Source: Elusimicrobiota bacterium
GTDB taxonomy: Bacteria > Elusimicrobiota > Elusimicrobia > UBA1565 > UBA9628
Direction of reading: 5' to 3'
Assembly (NCBI GenBank): GCA_028717525.1
Contig: JAQUNT010000025.1
Location: forward strand, 1 to 12,002
Length of the DNA stretch: 12,002 nucleotides
Shown: positions 1-5,922 of the stretch, piece by piece
How the letters are laid out: each line of letters begins with the position of its first letter
How positions within the stretch are numbered: the first letter of the stretch is position 1
Translations under genes and position numbers: made by a program
Notes under the pieces: model-generated
Database searches by the model: none
What the model was told of the DNA's origin: nothing
The model's input: only the letters and a program-made list of their open reading frames with translations

Positions 1-159
1 GACACGGTGCTCATCCGCCAGGGCCGCTACGTGCCGCAGGCGGCCGCGGCCAGCAGCCCCCTGGCCATGGGCGGCGGCCGGCCCGGCGGCTCCACCGGAC
101 AGGCTCCCCGGGGCCAGAACGGCGGCCGCGCCGGCGCATCGAGCGGAGGCGGCCGCTGA
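1..159 (+). CDS. MacA-like periplasmic adaptor subunit, C-terminal tail (partial)
   Basis: This is the last 52 codons of a gene that begins before the window, read in frame 1 to a TGA at 157-159. The visible peptide opens with DTVLIRQGRYVP and then runs into a low-complexity tail rich in Gly, Ala, Ser and Arg. Nothing in this tail identifies the family by itself. The call rests on context: the next gene, overlapping by one base (TGATG), is a MacB-type exporter, and such genes are usually preceded by a periplasmic adaptor (membrane fusion protein) that links the inner-membrane ABC transporter to a TolC-like outer-membrane channel. The disordered Gly-rich end would follow the membrane-proximal domain. 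The overlapping stop and start imply one transcript and coupled translation. It could instead be another secreted or membrane protein of the same operon. Confidence 0.6.
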   Translation, partial: DTVLIRQGRYVPQAAAASSPLAMGGGRPGGSTGQAPRGQNGGRAGASSGGGR

Positions 160-2156
160 TGCCCCTCATCGAGATCAAGGGCATCACCCGCTCCTATCAG
201 GTGGGCGGCAGCGAGCTCAAGGTCCTCAAGGGGATCGATCTCAGCATAGAAGAAGGCGAGTTCGTCGCCATCATGGGGCCCTCGGGCTCGGGCAAGTCCA
301 CCCTCATGCAGATCCTGGGGCTCCTGGACCGGCCCACCTCGGGGAAGTATCACCTGCTCGGCCGGGACGTCTCCAGGCTCTCCGACGACGAAGGCGCCAT
401 CCTGCGTTCGCGCATCATCGGCTTCATCTTCCAGATGTTCAACCTGCTGGCGCGCACCTCGGCCTTGGACAACGTGGCCCTGCCCATGATCTACTCCGGC
501 GCCCCCGACCGGGAGGAACGCGCCTTGGACGTGCTCAAGCAGGTGGGCTTGTCGGACCGCATCCACCACAAGCCCAACGAGCTCTCCGGCGGCCAGCAGC
601 AAAGGGTGGCCGTGGCCCGCTCCCTGGTCAACCACCCCAAGATCATCTTCGCGGACGAGCCCACCGGCAACCTGGCCTCGGACCAGGCGGAGGATATCCT
701 GAGCCAGCTCAAGCTCCTCAACCGCGGCGGGATCACCATCATCATGGTCACGCACGAGCCGGACATCGCGGCCCACGCCAAGCGCATCATCCGGCTCAAG
801 GACGGCATGGTCGTGTCCGACGAGCTCGCCGCGGACGGCGAGCGGGACGCCGCCGGGGGCGGCGGCGTGGCCCTTATGAAGCCCGCGACCGGGCGCGGCT
901 CGGAGATGAAGGTCGATCTCAACCACCCCGAGCTCAGCTTCGCCGAGTTCCGGGAGTTCAGCGCCTCGGCCCTGCGCGCCTTGGGCGCCAACAAGGTGCG
1001 CAGCGCCCTGTCCATGCTGGGCATCCTCATCGGCGTGGGCGCGGTCATCGCCATGCTGGCCGTGGGCAAGGGCGCGCAGAAGTCCATCGAGCAGCGCATC
1101 GCCAGCCTGGGCTCCAACCTGGTCATGCTGCACCCCGGCTCCACCTCGGTCGGCGGGGTCCGCAAAGGCGCGGGCACGCGCAGCCGCTTCACTCTGGCGG
1201 ACGTGAAGGCCATCTCCAAGATCCGGCACGTCGCCCGCGTGGAGGGCAACGTGAACGGCTCCGGCCAGCTGGTGTACAAGGGCCAGAACTGGAGCACCGC
1301 GATCACCGGCGCCACCCCGGTCTATGCGCCCATGCGCAACTCCCAGCCCTACGCCGGCCGCTTCTTCACGGACGAGGAGGATCAGCGCCTGGAGCGCGTG
1401 GCCCTGGTGGGCAACAGCGTGGTCAAGAACCTCTTCGCCGCCAACGAGACCCCCCTCGGCGCGGTCATCAAGATCAACCACATCAACTTCAAGGTCATCG
1501 GGGTCCTGCCCATCAAGGGCTCCGGCGGCTTCCGCGACCAGGACGACGTGGTCATCATCCCGTTGCGCACGGCCATGAAGCGGGTGGTGGGCAAAGTCTA
1601 CCTGGACGACATCTTCATCGAGGCGGACGCGCCGGACTCCATCGCCCAGGTCATCGCCGACGTCCAGCGCTTGATGCGCCGGCGCCACCACCTGCCCGAC
1701 TGGAAGGACGACGACTTCACCCTGCGCAACATGGCCGACCTCCAGGCCATGCTCACCGGCACCACCCAGACCTTCACCTTGCTCCTGGGCATCGTGGCCG
1801 CGATCTCCCTGCTGGTGGGCGGCATCGGCATCATGAACATCATGCTGGTCTCGGTCAGCGAGCGCACGCGCGAGATCGGGCTGCGCAAGGCCGTGGGCGC
1901 GGCGCGCCGGGCCATCCTCTCGCAGTTCCTCATCGAGTCGGCGGTGCTCTCCACCATGGGCGGCGTGGCCGGGATCATCCTGGGGCTGACGGTCTCCATC
2001 ACCCTGTCCAAGTTCGCGGGCTGGGCCGCCGTGGTGACCCCGCAGGCCGTGCTGCTGGCCTTCATCTTCTCCGCCAGCGTGGGGGTGCTCTTCGGCTTCT
2101 GGCCGGCGCGCAAGGCCTCGCTGCTCTCGCCGATCGAGGCCCTGCGCTACGAGTAG
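159..2156 (+). CDS. macB: MacB-type ABC exporter, ATPase fused to FtsX-like permease
   Basis: A 665-residue inner-membrane exporter that would use ATP hydrolysis in the cytoplasm to drive periplasmic substrate transfer (macrolides, peptides or lipoproteins in relatives) through a MacA-TolC type path. The N-terminal ATPase (about 1-225) is complete: Walker A GPSGSGKST at 40-48, Q-loop Q92, signature LSGGQQQR at 142-149, Walker B with D166-E167, and switch H199. A Gly/Ala-rich linker (about 225-260) leads to the permease: the first membrane segment at about 284-306, a large periplasmic domain, then three C-terminal segments. The conserved stretch after the second segment (GIMNIMLVSVSERTREIGLR) and the ending PIEALRYE are typical of MacB. 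The length is close to E. coli MacB. The ATG overlaps the upstream stop, with GGAGG at 145-149. The substrate cannot be inferred, and LolCDE-like or other MacB-family roles are possible. Confidence 0.93.
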   Translation: MPLIEIKGITRSYQVGGSELKVLKGIDLSIEEGEFVAIMGPSGSGKSTLMQILGLLDRPTSGKYHLLGRDVSRLSDDEGAILRSRIIGFIFQMFNLLARTSALDNVALPMIYSGAPDREERALDVLKQVGLSDRIHHKPNELSGGQQQRVAVARSLVNHPKIIFADEPTGNLASDQAEDILSQLKLLNRGGITIIMVTHEPDIAAHAKRIIRLKDGMVVSDELAADGERDAAGGGGVALMKPATGRGSEMKVDLNHPELSFAEFREFSASALRALGANKVRSALSMLGILIGVGAVIAMLAVGKGAQKSIEQRIASLGSNLVMLHPGSTSVGGVRKGAGTRSRFTLADVKAISKIRHVARVEGNVNGSGQLVYKGQNWSTAITGATPVYAPMRNSQPYAGRFFTDEEDQRLERVALVGNSVVKNLFAANETPLGAVIKINHINFKVIGVLPIKGSGGFRDQDDVVIIPLRTAMKRVVGKVYLDDIFIEADAPDSIAQVIADVQRLMRRRHHLPDWKDDDFTLRNMADLQAMLTGTTQTFTLLLGIVAAISLLVGGIGIMNIMLVSVSERTREIGLRKAVGAARRAILSQFLIESAVLSTMGGVAGIILGLTVSITLSKFAGWAAVVTPQAVLLAFIFSASVGVLFGFWPARKASLLSPIEALRYE

Positions 2157-2157
2157 C

Positions 2158-2173
2158 CCGGCCGCCAGGCCGG
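2158..2173. terminator. Hairpin between convergent macB and STAS gene
   Basis: In the 17-bp gap between two convergent genes, CCGGCC (2158-2163) and GGCCGG (2168-2173) form a perfect 6-bp stem with a GCCA loop. It lies immediately after the macB stop and just before the STAS stop on the other strand, so it could end or protect both transcripts. There is no T-tract on either side, so it is not a textbook intrinsic terminator. Confidence 0.4.
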
Positions 2174-2174
2174 C

Positions 2175-2570
2175 TCAGTCCCCGCCGGCCGGGGCCGGGC
2201 CCCCGCTGCGGACCTTCTGCTGGATGGCGTCGAAGTAGTGGTCCGCCTCCTCCACGCTGGTGAAGAAGGAGTCGTCGGGGATCAGCTTGGCGATCTCGAA
2301 GACGCGCTGGATCTCCGGGCGCATGTTCGACACCATGAACACGCCTCCCTTGGCCTGGACGTCGCGCATGGTCTTGAGGACCACGCGCAGGCCCATGCTG
2401 CTGATGTACTCGAGGTTGGCCATGTCCAGGACCAGGGCCTTGACCGGGTCCTGGATGAGCATGGCCACGCGCTGCTCCAGCTGGGGCGCGGTCATGGTGT
2501 CCAGCCGGCCGGCCAAAGTAAGCTGAAAGAAGCAGGTCTGCCTTTCCTGCATGCTGATCTCAAGGCTCAT
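2175..2570 (-). CDS. Single-domain STAS protein, probable anti-sigma-factor antagonist
   Basis: A 131-residue cytoplasmic protein made of one STAS domain (about 5-115), the fold of SpoIIAA and RsbV. In partner-switching systems these proteins bind an anti-sigma kinase when unphosphorylated and release the sigma factor; others act on phosphatases or transporters. The core reads LVLDMANLEYISSMGLRVVL (47-66). Ser58 aligns with the phosphorylated serine of SpoIIAA (DSSGL), but the preceding Asp is replaced by Ser (SSMGL). The end (about 120-131) is a short Gly/Pro tail. The start chosen is the ATG at 2570, with a run of eight G seven bases upstream as a possible ribosome site; longer upstream frames run through the autotransporter and lack STAS similarity. 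No kinase, phosphatase or sigma factor lies within the window, so its partner is unknown. It is divergent from the autotransporter gene, separated by 60 bp. Confidence 0.88.
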   Translation of the reverse strand: MSLEISMQERQTCFFQLTLAGRLDTMTAPQLEQRVAMLIQDPVKALVLDMANLEYISSMGLRVVLKTMRDVQAKGGVFMVSNMRPEIQRVFEIAKLIPDDSFFTSVEEADHYFDAIQQKVRSGGPAPAGGD

Positions 2571-2577
2571 ATCGGTA

Positions 2578-2585
2578 CCCCCCCC
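2578..2585. repeat. Homopolymer of eight C (poly-G on the - strand) before the STAS start
   Basis: Eight consecutive C on the + strand, read as eight G seven bases upstream of the STAS start codon on the - strand. It can serve as a G-rich ribosome binding site. As a homopolymer it is also a possible slippage site that would change leader length. Confidence 0.7.
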
Positions 2586-2616
2586 GGCTATGATACCAAA
2601 GAGTCCAGCATAAGTT

Positions 2617-2624
2617 ATTATAAT
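2617..2624. promoter_or_regulatory. Palindromic -10 element ATTATAAT in the divergent control region
   Basis: ATTATAAT is its own reverse complement, so each strand carries a perfect TATAAT (+ strand 2619-2624, - strand 2622-2617). It sits in an AT-rich patch (about 2589-2625) that stands out from the GC-rich surroundings, between the divergent STAS and autotransporter genes. On the + strand only six bases separate it from the ATG at 2631, so a transcript starting at the usual distance would begin at or beside the start codon. I see no good -35 hexamer for either direction. On the - strand TATCAT at 2595-2590 is a second candidate -10. Confidence 0.55.
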
Positions 2625-2630
2625 GTCGTC

Positions 2631-5321
2631 ATGCTGATGCTCCTGGCCGCCCTGCTCCTGGCCTCGCCGCCGGCCGTGGCCCTCTCCCCCAGCTTCCAGG
2701 AGGCCATCACCATGGCCGCCCTGCACAACGACAGCCCCTCGGGCTGGGTCGCGCCCTACGCGTCCATCACCAAGCTGACCGGCGCCGACGCGGACGCCAG
2801 CATCAAGACCGCCTCCTATGACGCGGGCAAGATCATCGTGCGCAGCGCCACCCAGGCCTGGAAGGTGGCCAGCGTCTACGCGGGAAAGGCCACCACGGTC
2901 TACGGCTCGCCGACCACCAGCGCCTACTGGGTGACGACCGGCGACGGGGCCCAGAGGTTCCTGCTCGACAACGGCGTGAGCGGCGACGCCACCAAACTCA
3001 TCGAGCGCGGACTGGGCATGAACGACACCGGGGGCCACGACGCCTACGTGGAGTACGCCGTGATCCCAGACCTGAACCACATCATGAGGCCCGCCAAGAA
3101 CCCGGACACCGGGGCCTATTCCACGTCGGCGGCCGACTACGGCACCGCCGCCGCGTTCCAGCAGCCCGCGGGCATGGGCGCCACGGAATATGGGAACTTC
3201 AAGACTTACTACACCAATTGGGTGCACGACGCCTTGGACCTGCGGACCTTCCCCTTCTCCGCCCTGGGCTACACCTTCTTCTGGGGCAACGGCTCGACTC
3301 TCGATGCCATCAGAGGCATGAGCGAATTCATCATCCTGGGCGGCACGGCCCTGGACGTCTACAGCATCTACGCCACCCCCTCCTTCATCTACACGCGCAA
3401 CGACGGCTCCGTGTTCAGCAGCGCAGCCGGCTCCCAGTTCGGCAACGGCTTCGCCAGTTTCGACGTCACCGGCGCCTGCCCCAGCATCTGGGCCGGGCAC
3501 CGCTTCCAGCGCAACGTCCGCACCGGCGCGACGCCGAACCAGGTCATCGTGGAAGGTACGGGCTCGGTCTCCGGAGGCTCCGGCATCCTGGTCTGGTCCT
3601 TGAACTACGACGTCACCAACAACGGCTCCATCACCGGGGCCACGACCAGCAAGTTCGGCATCGCCGGGACCTCCGACATCGGCATCCTGTTCCAGGGCGA
3701 CACCAGCACGACCTACGGCACGCCCCTGGCGGGCATCAACAAGCTCACCAACTCCGGGACCATCTCCAGCCCGGGAACGGCCGTCCAGGCCCTGGCCGGC
3801 GACACCACCATCATCAACAACGCGGGCGGCAGCATCTCGGGAGGCAGCTACGCCATCTTGACCGGCGCGGGCAACGACGCAGTCACGGTGCACGGCGGAG
3901 TGGTCAGCGGCAGGATAGACCTGGGCGGCGGGACCAACTCCCTCACCGTGGACGGGGCCGCCCGGCTGGGCTTCACGTTGGACCCCGCCGCCAAGACGGC
4001 CGCGCGGGTCGCCAACCCGGGCACCGTCAACATCAGCGACGACAAGCTCACTTTGGAGCCCAGCGTCACCGGCAACGTGGTCAACGGCGACAGCTTCCTC
4101 GTCGTGGACGCTACGGCCCTGACCGCGGACGCCGCCAAGGTCGGCGTTCGCAACGACCCCACGCATCCCATGCTCAGCTTCGCCGTGGCCAAGACCGGCA
4201 ACCAGCTATCCTTGGTCGCGACCCGCGACAACGGCTATTACGCCGGCTCCAGCGGCAACATCTCGCTGGGCTCCGTACTGGACGGCCTGGCGGGCGCTCC
4301 GAGCGGGGACATGGCCGCGGTGCTGGCCGCTCTGGACGGCTCGGGCCGCGCCGCCGACGCCCGGCAGCTGCAGCCCGGGGTGGACAACGGGGCCTTGGCC
4401 GCGGCGCAGCAGACCCAGACCCAGTTCCTGGGCTCGGTCATGGGACACCTGGAAGGCCTGGGCTCCGGCTCGGCGCCGGCCGGCGCCGAGCTCGACCCCG
4501 CGGTCTGGAGCCAGGGCCTGGGCTCCTACCTGCACCAGTCGCCGCGGGGTCAGAGCAACGGCTACGACGCCAGCATCTGGGGCCTCTCCGGCGGCTACGA
4601 CACGGAAGTCAGCCCGGGCCTGGTCCTGGGGCTGGGCGCGGGCTACGCCCACGACCAGGTCCGCTCCGCGGATAGCGGCGGCCGCAGCAACGTGGACAGC
4701 TACCAGGGCAGCGCCTACGCCGGCCTCAGCGGCCCTTCCGCCTACGTCGACGGCCTGGTCTCCATCGCCTACAACCAGTACGACTCCACGCGCCGGATCG
4801 CCTTCGGGGGCTTGGACCGGACCGCGCGCAGCGTCTACAACGGCCGGCAGTACACGGGCTACGCGGAAGGCGGGCTGTTCCGGGAGGCCCGCGGGCTGAA
4901 GCTCACCCCGCTGGCCTCTTTGCAGTACACGCACCTGCAGACCGACGCCTACACCGAGGTCGGGGCCGGAGCCGCGGACCTCGCCGTGGCCGGCCAGGAC
5001 TACGACCTGCTGGAGTCCGGCCTGGGCTTCAAGCTGTCCTATCCGAGGCGCACCCGGTCGGGGGAGTTCGCCCCCGACTTCCACGCGCGCTGGCTCTACG
5101 ACATCGTGGCGCAGAGCCAGCAGGCGCAGGCCTCCTTCGCCGGCGGCGGGCCCGCCTTCACCACGGATGGCTTCACCCCGGCCCGCTCAGGCTTCGACCT
5201 GGGCGGCCGGCTGGCCCTGACCCGGCGCAGCGGCCTGAGCGTCCTCCTGGACTACGACCTCGTCCTCAAGGAGGCCTTCTCCAGCCACTCCGGCGCGCTC
5301 ACCCTGCGCTACAGCTTCTGA
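2631..5321 (+). CDS. Autotransporter (type Va) with unrecognised N-terminal module
   Basis: An 896-residue secreted or surface protein. Residues 1-17 are a hydrophobic signal peptide, probably cut after AVA, but with no positive charge before the hydrophobic core. Residues 18 to about 325 form a module I cannot assign. It contains GLGMNDTGGHD (127-137), TFPFSALGYTFFWG (206-219) and the only cysteine (C283). Residues about 330-470 carry repeats of the NNGSITG / NSGTISS kind typical of autotransporter beta-helices. A Gln-rich helical linker near 575-610 precedes the C-terminal barrel (about 620-896). The barrel starts at PAVWSQGLGSY, shows alternating aromatic strands and ends in RYSF, the terminal Phe expected for BAM-dependent insertion. 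The ATG at 2631 is chosen because it gives the signal peptide; it has no Shine-Dalgarno. An in-frame ATG at 2712 has a perfect AGGAGG but would lose the signal. Function may be adhesion or enzymatic; neither is shown. Confidence 0.88.
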   Translation: MLMLLAALLLASPPAVALSPSFQEAITMAALHNDSPSGWVAPYASITKLTGADADASIKTASYDAGKIIVRSATQAWKVASVYAGKATTVYGSPTTSAYWVTTGDGAQRFLLDNGVSGDATKLIERGLGMNDTGGHDAYVEYAVIPDLNHIMRPAKNPDTGAYSTSAADYGTAAAFQQPAGMGATEYGNFKTYYTNWVHDALDLRTFPFSALGYTFFWGNGSTLDAIRGMSEFIILGGTALDVYSIYATPSFIYTRNDGSVFSSAAGSQFGNGFASFDVTGACPSIWAGHRFQRNVRTGATPNQVIVEGTGSVSGGSGILVWSLNYDVTNNGSITGATTSKFGIAGTSDIGILFQGDTSTTYGTPLAGINKLTNSGTISSPGTAVQALAGDTTIINNAGGSISGGSYAILTGAGNDAVTVHGGVVSGRIDLGGGTNSLTVDGAARLGFTLDPAAKTAARVANPGTVNISDDKLTLEPSVTGNVVNGDSFLVVDATALTADAAKVGVRNDPTHPMLSFAVAKTGNQLSLVATRDNGYYAGSSGNISLGSVLDGLAGAPSGDMAAVLAALDGSGRAADARQLQPGVDNGALAAAQQTQTQFLGSVMGHLEGLGSGSAPAGAELDPAVWSQGLGSYLHQSPRGQSNGYDASIWGLSGGYDTEVSPGLVLGLGAGYAHDQVRSADSGGRSNVDSYQGSAYAGLSGPSAYVDGLVSIAYNQYDSTRRIAFGGLDRTARSVYNGRQYTGYAEGGLFREARGLKLTPLASLQYTHLQTDAYTEVGAGAADLAVAGQDYDLLESGLGFKLSYPRRTRSGEFAPDFHARWLYDIVAQSQQAQASFAGGGPAFTTDGFTPARSGFDLGGRLALTRRSGLSVLLDYDLVLKEAFSSHSGALTLRYSF
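2698..2703 (+). promoter_or_regulatory. Strong Shine-Dalgarno-like site inside the autotransporter signal region
   Basis: AGGAGG lies eight bases before an in-frame ATG at 2712, a much better ribosome site than anything near the upstream ATG at 2631. It encodes Gln-Glu-Ala, so it may be coincidental. Initiation there would yield a form without the signal peptide. Confidence 0.35.
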
Positions 5322-5334
5322 GCGCCGGGCTCAG
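5318..5334. terminator. Inverted repeat containing both stop codons of convergent genes
   Basis: CTGAGC (5318-5323) and GCTCAG (5329-5334) form a perfect 6-bp stem with a GCCGG loop in the junction between the autotransporter and bacterioferritin genes. The TGA of the + strand gene (5319-5321) is in the left arm and the TGA of the - strand gene (5331-5333) is in the right arm. No T-run follows on either strand, so terminator function is only suggested. Confidence 0.4.
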
Positions 5335-5801
5335 TCCTTGGTCTGCTCGCTGAGGAACTGGGGCAGGCCCATCTGGGAGATCTGGTCCTGGCGCTCCTCG
5401 ATGTCGTCGATATGCCGGTCCTCGTCCTTGAGGATGCTCTCCAGGATCTCCCGCGTGGCGTTGTCCTTGGCCGCGACGGCCTGCGCGATGGCCGCGTTGT
5501 AGGCCTTGACCGCGCCCAGCTCGAGCTCGTGGTCCCCGGAGAACATCTTGGGCACCTCGGGGCCGATGAGCATCTTGCGCAGCTCGCTGACCTCGGGCCG
5601 GCCCTCCAGGAAGAGGATGCGCGCGATGAGCCGCTCCGCGTGCTTCATCTCGTCGATGGAGCGCTTGCGGAAGTGGTCGTGGAGACGGTCGTAGCCCCAG
5701 TTCTCGCACATCTCGGCGTGGACCATGTACTGGTTGATGGCCGTCAGCTCGTCGGCCAGCAGAGAATTCAACGTGTCGATCAGCTTCGCGTCGCCTTTCA
5801 T
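5331..5801 (-). CDS. bfr: Bacterioferritin
   Basis: A 156-residue ferritin-like four-helix protein expected to assemble into a 24-mer that oxidises Fe(II) and stores it as a mineral in the cytoplasm. Every ferroxidase ligand of E. coli Bfr is present at the same number: E18, E51, H54, E94, E127 and H130. The inter-subunit haem ligand M52 is also kept (SIDEMKHAE), so this is a haem-binding Bfr rather than plain ferritin. The first residues MKGDAKLI match the family start. The ATG at 5801 is preceded by GGAGG, five bases away; an in-frame ATG at 5837 would add 12 residues not seen in the family and lies before that ribosome site. The gene converges on the autotransporter with a 9-bp gap and is divergent from rodA. 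No bacterioferritin-associated ferredoxin gene is in the window. Iron-dependent control is likely by analogy only. Confidence 0.96.
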   Translation of the reverse strand: MKGDAKLIDTLNSLLADELTAINQYMVHAEMCENWGYDRLHDHFRKRSIDEMKHAERLIARILFLEGRPEVSELRKMLIGPEVPKMFSGDHELELGAVKAYNAAIAQAVAAKDNATREILESILKDEDRHIDDIEERQDQISQMGLPQFLSEQTKD

Positions 5802-5806
5802 GAGGT

Positions 5807-5811
5807 CCTCC
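5807..5811 (-). promoter_or_regulatory. Ribosome binding site fixing the bfr start
   Basis: GGAGG on the - strand, five bases before the ATG at 5801. It supports this start over the in-frame ATG at 5837, which lies upstream of the site. Confidence 0.8.
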
Positions 5812-5837
5812 TTCGGACTGGGCCCGGCTTGGGACAT

Positions 5838-5871
5838 ATTCTAGCTAATAATGATGCCGGGCGGACGTCAA
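5838..5871 (-). promoter_or_regulatory. Probable bfr promoter region
   Basis: On the - strand TTGACG (5871-5866) is a good -35 match. It is followed by an AT-rich stretch with several -10 candidates: TATTAG (5850-5845, spacing 15), TTAGCT (5848-5843, spacing 17) and TAGAAT (5843-5838, spacing 22). None combines ideal sequence and ideal spacing. The patch is clearly AT-rich against the surrounding GC-rich DNA and would give a leader of about 30 bases before the ribosome site. Confidence 0.45.
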
Positions 5872-5908
5872 ACGGGAGTCACCGGCTGAATCCCGGCGCG
5901 CGGTTTGG

Positions 5909-5914
5909 TAAGAT
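5909..5914 (+). promoter_or_regulatory. Candidate -10 box just before rodA
   Basis: TAAGAT ends eight bases before the ATG at 5923, close enough for a leaderless or nearly leaderless transcript. No convincing -35 is seen 16-18 bases upstream. The rest of the 121-bp bfr-rodA gap (5802-5922) holds only the divergent bfr signals. Confidence 0.3.
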
Positions 5915-5922
5915 GGTGGCAC

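Noticed and set aside
27..1691. Long - strand reading frame of 554 codons opposite macB
   Set aside because: It is antisense to a gene with all MacB motifs and encodes a His/Asp/Gly/Val-rich product with no recognisable domain, a typical shadow of GC-rich coding DNA.
2238..2630. Upstream extension of the autotransporter frame by 131 codons
   Set aside because: It is antisense to the STAS gene, has no signal peptide and would bury the real one internally. The ATG at 2631 explains the protein better.
2571..4166. Upstream extension of the STAS frame through the autotransporter
   Set aside because: The extra 530 or so codons are antisense to the autotransporter and of shadow composition. The STAS domain fits the ATG at 2570.
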